Shown here: positions 18,365 to 26,061 of the stretch, piece after piece
Position numbering within the stretch: position 1 is the stretch's first letter
Layout of the letters: every line of letters begins with the position of its first letter
DNA from: Eubacterium sp. UBA4343
GTDB lineage: Bacteria > Bacillota > Clostridia > Lachnospirales > Lachnospiraceae
Length of the DNA stretch: 61,522 nucleotides
Direction of reading: 5' to 3'
NCBI GenBank assembly: GCA_002394235.1
Contig: DGTF01000018.1
Coordinates: 71,170-132,691, forward strand
Notes under the pieces: generated by a model
The model's database searches: none
Told to the model about the DNA's origin: nothing
Seen by the model: only the letters and a program-made list of their open reading frames with translations
Made by a program: the position numbers and the translations under genes

Positions 18365-19144
18365 ATGTCGGATACACGGGAAATACTGGAAAAAGTGAAG
18401 AACGGTGAGATTGGTGTCGCACAGGCGGAGAAGCTTCTTGAAAGAGGCGGTATCGAGGAGATGGGGTACGCCAAGCTGGATATGAACAGGGATGCGCGGA
18501 CCGGTTTTCCGGAGGTTATCTACTGTGAGAGAAAGACGGACGATTTCCTGATCAGTATCTACAGGAAGATGCTCAAACAATATGGAGAGGTGTTCGGTAC
18601 CCGTGCGAGTGATCACCAGTATCGGATGATCAGAGATGTGATCCCGGAAGTGGTCTATGATCCGGTTTCTCGTATCCTCAAGGTGGAAAAAAGGGATAAG
18701 GTGAGAATCGGCAGAATCGCCGTCTGCACCGCGGGGACAGCGGATATTTCCGTTGCGGAGGAAGCGGCGCAGACGGCTGAATTTTTCGGGTCTGCAGTGG
18801 ACAGGATCTATGATGTGGGCGTCAGTGGGATACACCGGCTGTTCGCGCATATGGAGGAAATTCAGGCGGCAAACTGTGTCGTCGCGGTTGCGGGAATGGA
18901 GGGGGCTCTGGCGAGTGTTCTCGGAGGTCTCGTCCGGAATCCGGTGATTGCGGTTCCGACGTCAGTTGGTTATGGAGCCAGCCTGCATGGTCTCTCGGCC
19001 CTCCTGACAATGATCAATTCCTGCGCGAACGGGATAGCGGTCGTGAATATCGACAACGGGTACGGCGCCGGCTATATGGCTACGCAGATCAACCGTCTTG
19101 CTGTCGGGGGCAGTGTTACGGAAACGGAAACAGATGCCCGGTAG
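18365..19144 (+). CDS. larB: Nicotinic acid adenine dinucleotide carboxylase/hydrolase LarB
   Basis: 259 aa; ATG 18365 follows GGAAGGG. The C-terminal half is PurE-like, with IAVCTAGTADISVAEEA, VAGMEGALASVLGGL and PVIAVPTSVGYGAS, the blocks shared by AIR carboxylase relatives; the N-terminal 110 residues are the LarB-specific part. LarB carboxylates the pyridinium ring of NaAD and cleaves off AMP to give P2CMN, the first step of the cofactor pathway. It sits 104 bp after larE and 66 bp before larC. Confidence 0.93.
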   Translation: MSDTREILEKVKNGEIGVAQAEKLLERGGIEEMGYAKLDMNRDARTGFPEVIYCERKTDDFLISIYRKMLKQYGEVFGTRASDHQYRMIRDVIPEVVYDPVSRILKVEKRDKVRIGRIAVCTAGTADISVAEEAAQTAEFFGSAVDRIYDVGVSGIHRLFAHMEEIQAANCVVAVAGMEGALASVLGGLVRNPVIAVPTSVGYGASLHGLSALLTMINSCANGIAVVNIDNGYGAGYMATQINRLAVGGSVTETETDAR

Positions 19145-19210
19145 GGCATTCGGAGATTTTTCGTCTGGCGGCCACGCCGGAACGAAGTAGTACCGGAAAG
19201 GAAGAACAGA

Positions 19211-20602
19211 ATGGGGATGAGTAATCAGGGGGAAAAATATCTGTATCTGGACTGTGCGTCCGGAATCAGCGGGGATATGGCGGTTGCGGCGCTTCTGGAT
19301 CTGGGTGCGGACCGCAGGGCTCTGGACCGGGCGCTTGGAAGCATTCACGCGGAGGGGTTCCGCGTGGAAATCGGAAGAGTGAGGAAATCGGCCATAGACT
19401 GCTGTGACTTTCGGGTGATTCTGGATCATGATCATGAGAATCACGACCATGACACGGCTTATCTTTACGGCAGCCGGGAAATGGCGGGGCGATCGGCAGA
19501 TGAGTCGCGGGCACATAAAGCACGTCACGCGCACCGGACGCTGGAGGAGATTGAAAATATCCTGGCGGATGTCGATATGTCAGATCACGCGCTGGAGCTT
19601 GCCGGCAGAATTTTTGAAATCCTGGCGGAGGCGGAAGCTAAAGCACACGGAGTTCCGACGGATCAGGTCCATTTTCATGAGGTCGGAGCCATTGATTCCA
19701 TCGTGGACATTGTGGCGGTCTCAGTATGTATGGACAGCCTTGAGACAGACGGGGTAATCATTCCGCGGCTCTGCGAGGGAAGGGGAATGGTACGCACGCA
19801 GCATGGACTTCTTCCGGTTCCGGTTCCGGCGGTCGTGAATATCGCGCAGGCTGGCGGATTGAATCTGGAGATGTGTGACAGGCAGGGGGAGTATGTGACT
19901 CCTACAGGAGCAGCGTTTGCTGCCGCGGTCATCACCTCCGACCATCTTCCCGGAAGATTCCGGATCCTTTCTACAGGACTGGGAGCGGGGAAGCGGGAAC
20001 AGGAGGTTCCGGGAATCCTGAGAGCTATGCTGATTGAACCCGTGGAGGTTCCGGAATTGGAAAGCCCTTGCGGCGGAGCCGCAGGGCCGTGTTCCGCCGG
20101 GAGCAGGATTATAATCGGAGCAGAAGCGGAGGGGGCAGAGAACAGGAGCTTTTCCGACGGCTTTACGGTCGGCGACAGTATATGGAAGCTGGAAACCAAT
20201 ATCGATGACTGCAGCGGGGAGATTCTCGGCTACACGCTGGAACGGCTTCTGAAGAAAGGGGCGAGAGATGTTCATTACACACCGGTTTATATGAAGAAGA
20301 ACCGGCCGGGGTGGCTTCTCACGGTGCTCTGCGACGAGCAGGAGATTCCGGATCTGGAGCGGATTATCTTTGAGGAGACGACGACGATCGGAATCCGCAG
20401 AATCCGGATGGAGAGAGATACACTTCCCAGAAAGTCCGAGAAGGTGATGACTCCGTATGGAGGGATTGAGGTCAAAACGGTGAGCATCGGCAGCAGGAAG
20501 AAGGTGTATCCGGAATATGAAAGTGTTGCCAGGGCAGCCGCGGAAACGGGGGCGGCCTTTGAGACGGTTTATCTGAGCGCCCGGGATTCCTATGAGGAGT
20601 GA
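19211..20602 (+). CDS. larC: Nickel insertase LarC (DUF111), single uninterrupted frame
   Basis: 463 aa. The N terminus YLDCASGISGDM is diagnostic. A His/Asp-rich stretch (DHDHENHDHD, about 75-85) probably binds nickel. The C-terminal part (WKLETNIDDCSGE to the end) is the LarC2 region. LarC uses CTP to insert Ni into P2TMN, completing the pincer cofactor. In the best-studied Lactiplantibacillus genes LarC1 and LarC2 are joined by a programmed frameshift; here the two parts are in one frame, linked by a variable Gly/Ala/Cys segment near residue 290. Confidence 0.93.
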   Translation: MGMSNQGEKYLYLDCASGISGDMAVAALLDLGADRRALDRALGSIHAEGFRVEIGRVRKSAIDCCDFRVILDHDHENHDHDTAYLYGSREMAGRSADESRAHKARHAHRTLEEIENILADVDMSDHALELAGRIFEILAEAEAKAHGVPTDQVHFHEVGAIDSIVDIVAVSVCMDSLETDGVIIPRLCEGRGMVRTQHGLLPVPVPAVVNIAQAGGLNLEMCDRQGEYVTPTGAAFAAAVITSDHLPGRFRILSTGLGAGKREQEVPGILRAMLIEPVEVPELESPCGGAAGPCSAGSRIIIGAEAEGAENRSFSDGFTVGDSIWKLETNIDDCSGEILGYTLERLLKKGARDVHYTPVYMKKNRPGWLLTVLCDEQEIPDLERIIFEETTTIGIRRIRMERDTLPRKSEKVMTPYGGIEVKTVSIGSRKKVYPEYESVARAAAETGAAFETVYLSARDSYEE

Positions 20603-20935
20603 TGGCTGAGGGGCTATTCTGAGGGCGGGTATCTATGTACGGCCCCTGGACGGTTCGGCAGCGTTCCAGATGATTGCATTTAGAGATAAGTCATTGGATT
20701 TTAGCAGAGAGCCATGTGTCCATTATTTTGGGCGCCTGAAATCTTCCGTGTTCACTGTTCCGGGTACAGTAAATAATTGAGGGTTGGAGGAGCGTCAATG
20801 AGCTTATGAGAAGTGTCATCGAGTTTATGAAAGGAATTGTAGTTTTATAGGAAGGTCATTTGGGGTTAGGGGAAGAAATTCCATATAACGGTTGAACTGG
20901 AGATCAGGGAAACTGGAGACAAGGGAGGTTTTTAC
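20603..20935. other. 333-bp spacer without a recognisable gene
   Basis: Between larC and the hydrolase. I see no terminator with a T run, no clear promoter and no plausible coding region, only very short open frames. The hydrolase ribosome site GGGAGG is at its right end. Confidence 0.6.
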
Positions 20936-21865
20936 ATGAAAAGGGATTTCAGATATCCTTCAAGGGATGGGAGAACATCGATTCACGGGATCGAGTGGAT
21001 TCCGGATGGTGAGGTAAGTGCAGTCGTTCAGGTGGTTCACGGGATGGTAGAATTTATTGACCGATACGACAGAATCGCGAATCTTCTGAACACAAAGGGA
21101 ATTTATGTCGTGGGGAACGACCATCTGGGACACGGAGCGTCTGTCGTCAGCGAAGAGGATTACGGCTATTTTGCGGAAAAAGACGGAAACAGGTGTGTGA
21201 TCGGAGACATTCAGACTCTGCGTGAGATGACAGAGAAAAAGTATCCCGGCGTACCTTATTTTATCCTGGGACACAGCATGGGCTCCTTCCTGACCGCGCA
21301 GTATATCGAGGAGTACGGGGAAGGACTTTCCGGGGCGGTGATCTCGGGAACCGGATATCAGAGCGCAGGTACACTCAGGACAGGAAAGGCGATCTGCAAA
21401 GCGATTGCCGCTTTTAAGGGGTGGAGGTATCGGAGTCCGTTTGTCAATAATATGGCACTGGGCTCCTACAACAAAAAATTTGAGCCTGCGCGGACAGCCA
21501 ATGACTGGCTCACCCGGGATACAAAAATCGTCGATGCATACTGCGCGAACCCCTGGAACAATTTTATGTTTACCTTGAACGCATATTATAATCTCTTTAC
21601 CGGAATTGAGATTGCAGAGAAGGAAGAAAATATCAGCAGAATACCAAAGGAGCTCCCGGTTTTGATTGTGAGCGGCGGAGATGACCCGGTAGGAAATTTC
21701 GGAAAGGGCCCCGCGAAGGTAGCGGAGAATTTCCGGAAATGCGGAGTGCGCGATGTGAAATGCAGGATATATCCCGGGGACCGGCATGAAATTCTGAATG
21801 AACTGGATCACGAGGTGGTTGACGGGGAGCTGATCGACTGGATCACGGATAAGAGCAGAAAGTAA
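20936..21865 (+). CDS. Alpha/beta hydrolase, monoglyceride-lipase / lysophospholipase-like (Hydrolase_4)
   Basis: 309 aa, no signal peptide. The order of motifs is VVQVVHGMVEFIDRYD (oxyanion-hole HG), GNDHLGHGAS, the nucleophile elbow GHSMGSFL (Ser), an acid region near VSGGDDPVGNFG, and the catalytic His in GDRHEILNE. This is the standard layout of serine lipases acting on monoacylglycerol or lysophospholipid. A strong GGGAGG precedes the ATG. pgeF follows 55 bp later, but the functional link is unclear. Confidence 0.88.
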   Translation: MKRDFRYPSRDGRTSIHGIEWIPDGEVSAVVQVVHGMVEFIDRYDRIANLLNTKGIYVVGNDHLGHGASVVSEEDYGYFAEKDGNRCVIGDIQTLREMTEKKYPGVPYFILGHSMGSFLTAQYIEEYGEGLSGAVISGTGYQSAGTLRTGKAICKAIAAFKGWRYRSPFVNNMALGSYNKKFEPARTANDWLTRDTKIVDAYCANPWNNFMFTLNAYYNLFTGIEIAEKEENISRIPKELPVLIVSGGDDPVGNFGKGPAKVAENFRKCGVRDVKCRIYPGDRHEILNELDHEVVDGELIDWITDKSRK

Positions 21866-21920
21866 AGCACCATGGCCCGTAAGCGGGTGCCGAAAACCGT
21901 ATAAGCTACAGGAGGAACAG

Positions 21921-22805
21921 ATGGGATATTCTTCAGCTGAGAAAATCAAAATAGCACTGAACAGGAAGGAGAATACGAATCTGCCTGTTCTGGCGGGTGA
22001 GCGGATTCCGCTTCTGAAATTTCCCTCTCTGGACGGGACAGGGATTGTGGAGCATGGATTTACTACGAGGATAGGCGGTGTGAGCGGAATGGAGCCCGGA
22101 ATGGAGCACCTTCGCTCCCTGAATCTGAGTTTTTCCAGAGGCGACCGGGAGGAGAACGTGCGGGAAAATTTCCGCAGAGTTGCTCAGGAATTCGGAGTTG
22201 AAACGAACCGGTTTGTTTTCTCCGCGCAGACGCACACATCAAATGTACGGACCGTGACGGAGGCGGATGCGGGGAGAGGACTGACCAGACCTCAGGATCA
22301 GAATGATGTGGATGCTCTGGTGACGGATGAGCGCCGTCTGGTGCTGAGTATTTTCGTTGCGGACTGTGTTCCGGTGGCGTTCGTGGATCCGGTACACCGC
22401 GCAATCGGCATGGCGCATTCCGGCTGGCGCGGAACTGCGGCAAGAATCGGAGCGGCTGTCGTGCAGAGAATGCGGGAAAATTACGGAACCAATCCGGAGG
22501 ACCTGATCTGTGCGATCGGGCCTTCTGTCTGCCGGGACTGTTATGAGGTAAGCGACGACGTGGCACAGCGTATGGCGGATGAATTTCACGGACATGAGAG
22601 TGAGATTCTGGAGGACAGGCATAACGGGCACTATCAGCTGGATCTCTGGGAGACAAACCGGATCGTCCTTGAGGATGCCGGTGTGCCGGCGGAGCAGATC
22701 TCTGTAACGGGGGTGTGCACCTGCTGCAATCCGAAGGTACTTTTTTCTCACAGGGCCAGCCACGGGATGCGGGGTAATCTCGGAGCATTTCTGATGCTGA
22801 AGTAA
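21921..22805 (+). CDS. pgeF: Peptidoglycan editing factor PgeF (laccase-domain, YlmD family)
   Basis: 294 aa cytosolic protein. The Cu-oxidase_4/DUF152 blocks are all present: SAQTHTSNV, DVDALVTD, VADCVPVAFVD, AHSGWRGTAARI, GPSVCRDCYEV and the C-terminal CTCC. The conserved His and Cys residues bind zinc. Relatives remove L-Ser wrongly built into UDP-MurNAc precursors, or act as purine nucleoside phosphorylase/adenosine deaminase; both roles are reported in the family. ATG 21921 has AGGAGG upstream. Confidence 0.92.
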   Translation: MGYSSAEKIKIALNRKENTNLPVLAGERIPLLKFPSLDGTGIVEHGFTTRIGGVSGMEPGMEHLRSLNLSFSRGDREENVRENFRRVAQEFGVETNRFVFSAQTHTSNVRTVTEADAGRGLTRPQDQNDVDALVTDERRLVLSIFVADCVPVAFVDPVHRAIGMAHSGWRGTAARIGAAVVQRMRENYGTNPEDLICAIGPSVCRDCYEVSDDVAQRMADEFHGHESEILEDRHNGHYQLDLWETNRIVLEDAGVPAEQISVTGVCTCCNPKVLFSHRASHGMRGNLGAFLMLK

Positions 22806-22871
22806 AGATGAATATTAAATGAACAAAAAATTCTTTTCTGTGGGGTTTTGCCTGTCAATAATCAACAATTT

Positions 22872-22912
22872 TGCAAGATACTGATGAAATACTTGCATAT
22901 CGGTGTTATAAT
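22872..22912 (+). promoter_or_regulatory. Extended -10 promoter with upstream dyad for the aminotransferase
   Basis: TGT-TATAAT (22904-22912) is an extended -10 with no good -35. In its place is an inverted repeat TGCAAG (22872-22877) and CTTGCA (22892-22897), 20 bp between equivalent points, a likely regulator site. Confidence 0.6.
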
Positions 22913-22999
22913 AGCACTCGATGGTCTGAAAAATACGAATGGATCCTCTATTTTGTATCAGACAGGATCAGATAAACCGCATCGGAAGGAGTACAGGAT

Positions 23000-24289
23000 A
23001 TGAAGCCTTACAAGGAAATGAGCAAGGAAGAGCTTGCGTCGGAGATCGAATTACTCAGAAAACAGTACAAGAAGTACCAGGGGATGGAATTAAACCTGAA
23101 TATGGCACGCGGAAAGCCCTGTCAGGAGCAGCTGGATCTCTCGATGGGGCTGATGGACGCTCTTACATCAGATGCGGATCTTACCTGTGAGGACGGGACG
23201 GACTGCAGAAACTATGGAGTTCTGACCGGAATCCATGAGGCTAAGGTTCTGATCGGAGATATGATGGAGAACAATCCGGATGATATCATTATCTATGGAA
23301 ACTCCTCTCTGAATGTTATGTATGATACAATTTCACGTGCGTATTCCCACGGAATCATGGGGAATACGCCGTGGTGCAAGCTGGACAAGGTGAAATGGCT
23401 CTGTCCGGTCCCGGGATATGACCGTCATTTCGGAATTACGGAATATTTCGGCTTTGAGATGATACCGGTGCCGATGTCACCGACCGGTCCGGATATGGAT
23501 ATGATCGAGAATCTTGTCGCAAACGATGATTCCATCAAGGGAATCTGGTGTGTTCCGAAGTACTCGAATCCGCAGGGATACTCCTATTCTGACGACACGG
23601 TGCGCCGCTTCGCCAGACTGAAGCCCGCGGCAAAGGACTTCCGGATTTTCTGGGACAATGCCTACGGAATTCATCACCTCTATGACGACAAACAGGATTA
23701 CCTGATTGAGATTCTGGCCGAGTGCAAGCGCGCCGGCAATCCGGATCTCGTATACAAGTTCGCGTCTACCTCCAAGATCACCTTCCCGGGCAGCGGAATC
23801 GCGGCAATGGCTACATCGCCGAACAACATGAAGGACATTCTGGAGACCATGAAGCATCAGACAATCGGCCATGATAAGGTCAATCAGCTTCGTCACGTTC
23901 GTTTCTTCAAGGATATTCACGGCATGGTGGAGCATATGAGAAAGCAGGCGGATATCATCCGTCCGAAGTTCGAGGCGGTTGAGCAGATTCTGGATGAGGA
24001 GCTTTCCGGACTGGAGATCGGTACATGGACGATGCCGAGGGGTGGTTATTTCATCAGCTTTGACGCTCTGGACGGCTGCGCGAAGGAAATCGTAGGAAAG
24101 TGCAAGAAGGCGGGAGTTCAGATGACTGGCGCCGGAGCTACATGGCCTTATGGAAAGGATCCGCACGATTCCAATATCCGTATCGCTCCGACCTATCCGC
24201 CGATTGATGATCTGAAGACGGCGGCGAAGCTTTTCACTCTCTGTGTGAAGCTGGTAAGTGCGAATAAGATTTATTCTGAGATGCAATAA
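23000..24289 (+). CDS. Aspartate aminotransferase-like PLP enzyme (Aminotran_MocR, type Ic)
   Basis: 429 aa, fold type I PLP enzyme without an N-terminal HTH. It begins with LRKQYKKYQGMELNLNMARG, typical of this subgroup. PLP-site elements include NSSLNVMYD, FWDNAYGIHHLYDD and the Schiff-base lysine in FASTSKITFPGSGIA; RIAPTYPP near the end holds the carboxylate-binding Arg. Members transfer the amino group of aspartate to 2-oxoglutarate. It has its own promoter and terminator and so is monocistronic. Confidence 0.9.
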   Translation: MKPYKEMSKEELASEIELLRKQYKKYQGMELNLNMARGKPCQEQLDLSMGLMDALTSDADLTCEDGTDCRNYGVLTGIHEAKVLIGDMMENNPDDIIIYGNSSLNVMYDTISRAYSHGIMGNTPWCKLDKVKWLCPVPGYDRHFGITEYFGFEMIPVPMSPTGPDMDMIENLVANDDSIKGIWCVPKYSNPQGYSYSDDTVRRFARLKPAAKDFRIFWDNAYGIHHLYDDKQDYLIEILAECKRAGNPDLVYKFASTSKITFPGSGIAAMATSPNNMKDILETMKHQTIGHDKVNQLRHVRFFKDIHGMVEHMRKQADIIRPKFEAVEQILDEELSGLEIGTWTMPRGGYFISFDALDGCAKEIVGKCKKAGVQMTGAGATWPYGKDPHDSNIRIAPTYPPIDDLKTAAKLFTLCVKLVSANKIYSEMQ

Positions 24290-24304
24290 ATTTTATATGT
24301 CAGA

Positions 24305-24340
24305 CACACCCGGGGATGCATTGTCTCCGGGTGTATTGTT
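24305..24340 (+). terminator. Terminator of the aminotransferase gene
   Basis: ACACCCGGGGA pairs with TCTCCGGGTGT across a short loop, followed by the T-rich ATTGTT. It starts 15 bp after the stop codon. From here to 24460 I see no gene. Confidence 0.7.
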
Positions 24341-24460
24341 CTGAAGTTTTGAAAACTTTTTCTGTCTCTTGCGCAGGTGGTCATACGATGCCCCGGCCGT
24401 GCTTTGAAAGAGTATATGGTGAATAATCGAAGAACAATCCGAAAAAAGGAAATAGAAAAA

Positions 24461-24560
24461 ACGAGATAAAACACGCTGCGCGAGTTTTATCTCGCTATCG
24501 CGACGCTCGCCGCACACGAATACTTCGCATTCGGCTGCGGCTCACTGTTCGCGTAAATAA
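24461..24560 (+). repeat. 100-bp dispersed element, copy A (family 1)
   Basis: Identical over 100 bases to 46111-46210, and nearly identical in reverse to 34563-34659. Internal structure: CGAGATAAAAC and GTTTTATCTCG make an 11-bp hairpin with an 11-nt loop; CCGCA-CA-CGAAT pairs with ATTCG-GC-TGCGG in a second. It carries no coding frame of note. It looks like a REP/MITE-type element. Confidence 0.92.
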
Positions 24561-24596
24561 GAAACGGAACTGCTCCAGCATGCAGTTCCGTTTCTT
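24559..24596. terminator. Perfect 15-bp hairpin abutting element copy A
   Basis: AAGAAACGGAACTGC (24559-24573) and GCAGTTCCGTTTCTT (24582-24596) pair fully. On the minus strand it is followed by a T-rich run leading into the element. It may stop minus-strand transcription, but purC has a closer terminator. From 24597 to 24783 nothing else is visible. Confidence 0.6.
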
Positions 24597-24783
24597 AATA
24601 AAATAAATAAAGGAAGGAGAAACCGATATGAGATCGGTTAATGAAAAAGAAATTAAGTAGTTTGCTTTGTACTATGATTTACAGTCTAGCAGGGGGATGT
24701 GAATTACCTTTGATGATAAAATGAACATTGTGTGAACGATTCCGCAGTTTATCGAAATTTACGAAAACCTAACACAGACAGAA

Positions 24784-24810
24784 ATGCAGCTGCCCGGAGG
24801 ACAGCTGCAT
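24784..24810 (-). terminator. Terminator of purC
   Basis: ATGCAGCTG (24784-24792) and CAGCTGCAT (24802-24810) form a 9-bp perfect stem; on the minus strand TTTCTGTCTG follows. It begins 10 bp after the purC stop. Confidence 0.7.
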
Positions 24811-24819
24811 GTACGTTCG

Positions 24820-25692
24820 TTATTTCAGATCGGAGCCGGTCAGAAGCTTGTAGGCTTCCTTGTATTTTGCGATCGTCTTGTCGATGACATCCTGAGGCAG
24901 GTTGTAATCGCTGTCCGGATTTGCCTTGAGCCAGTCGCGGACGAACTGCTTGTCGAAGGATGGCTGTGAATGTCCCGGCTCGTAACCCTCTGCAGGCCAG
25001 AATCGGGAGCTGTCGGGGGTGAGCATTTCGTCGCCGAGAACGACATTGCCATTTTCGTCGAGACCAAATTCGAACTTCGTGTCGGCGATGATGATGCCTC
25101 TGGAGAGCGCATACTCGGCGCATTCGGTGTAGAGCTTGAGGGTATAGGTTTTCAGGCAGTTTGCGTAGTACTCGCCGTGTCCCGGGTAGAGCTTCTCGAG
25201 AACGTCGATGCTCTTCTCGTAGCTGATATTCTCGTCATGATCGCCAATCTCTGCCTTGGTGCTCGGAGTGTAAATCGGCTCCGGAAGCTTGTCACATTCT
25301 TTGAGCCCGGCCGGAAGCTTGATTCCGCATACAAGGCCTGTTTTCTGATAGCTTGCCCATCCGCTTCCCGTGATGTATCCACGAACGATGCACTCGATCG
25401 GGAGCATCGTCAGCTTCTTGCAGAGCATGCTGTTGCCGTCGAACTGCGGCTGTCTGAAGAATTCCGGCATATCCCTGACATCTGTGCTGATCATGTGGTT
25501 CGGCAGAATATCCTTGGTGTAATCAAACCAGAATCTGGACATCTGTGTGAGGACGGTGCCCTTCTTGGTAACCTTGTTCTTCAGAATTACATCAAACGCA
25601 GAAATACGGTCTGTAGCGACCATGATCAGGCTGTCGCCGTTATCATAGATTTCGCGGACCTTGCCTTCCTTGATTGGCTTAAATTCCTTCAT
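24820..25692 (-). CDS. purC: Phosphoribosylaminoimidazole-succinocarboxamide synthase (SAICAR synthetase)
   Basis: 290 aa, the longer PurC form. It joins CAIR to aspartate with ATP, step eight of purine synthesis. The start KPIKEGKVREIYD is diagnostic; others are TDRISAFDVIL, ECIVRGYITGSGW and the late IIADTKFEFGLDENG. AGGAGG lies six bases before the ATG. No other purine gene is adjacent, so it is a single-gene unit. It is divergent from the CDF transporter. Confidence 0.97.
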   Translation of the reverse strand: MKEFKPIKEGKVREIYDNGDSLIMVATDRISAFDVILKNKVTKKGTVLTQMSRFWFDYTKDILPNHMISTDVRDMPEFFRQPQFDGNSMLCKKLTMLPIECIVRGYITGSGWASYQKTGLVCGIKLPAGLKECDKLPEPIYTPSTKAEIGDHDENISYEKSIDVLEKLYPGHGEYYANCLKTYTLKLYTECAEYALSRGIIIADTKFEFGLDENGNVVLGDEMLTPDSSRFWPAEGYEPGHSQPSFDKQFVRDWLKANPDSDYNLPQDVIDKTIAKYKEAYKLLTGSDLK

Positions 25693-25905
25693 GAATTTTC
25701 CTCCTGTTGGGTAATGGGTAACCCGTACATCATCTGCTGTTATCGCCTTATAGTATAAGAAGAAACACCTTCAATGGCAAGAAGAAAAGAACGGAAATCA
25801 GGAGGAAATCCCGGGAGGGAAAGGCAGAACTACGGTAATATCCGGGTGGATGAGGGGGAGATCCGCAAATGACGAGAAAATGTACAGAAAATAAAGGATG
25901 ATGGC

Positions 25906-25934
25906 TTGATATCGCTATCTGATTTTCTTATAAT
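25906..25934 (+). promoter_or_regulatory. Strong promoter of the CDF transporter gene
   Basis: TTGATA (25906-25911), 17-bp spacer, perfect TATAAT (25929-25934). Transcription from about 25941 gives a leader of roughly 120 nt. Confidence 0.75.
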
Positions 25935-25940
25935 CGATAC

Positions 25941-26061
25941 ACATGTCGTTTGTGCCGGGTACGCACGGGCACAGGCAGGTTTTGGAAGAGAAAAATCATA
26001 GGCACCATTACCTGGGATGATCGGTACGCACCGGTGTAGGAATGCTTCAGAGGGAGCAGTA
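25941..26061 (+). promoter_or_regulatory. Structured 120-nt leader of the CDF gene (candidate metal-sensing RNA)
   Basis: GTGCC (25952-25956) pairs with GGCAC (25968-25972), and the 9-mer GGTACGCAC occurs twice (25958-25966 and 26023-26031), the second inside a self-complementary CACCGGTG context. Leaders of CDF exporters often carry NiCo (czcD) riboswitches, but I could not match its conserved core here, so this is only a candidate. Confidence 0.35.

Noticed and set aside
17310..18422. 370-codon minus-strand frame opposite larE
   Set aside because: Antisense to LarE with all its motifs on the plus strand; no independent support.
25941..26061. NiCo (czcD) riboswitch call
   Set aside because: Context fits but I could not place the conserved junction bases, so it is listed only as a candidate leader.
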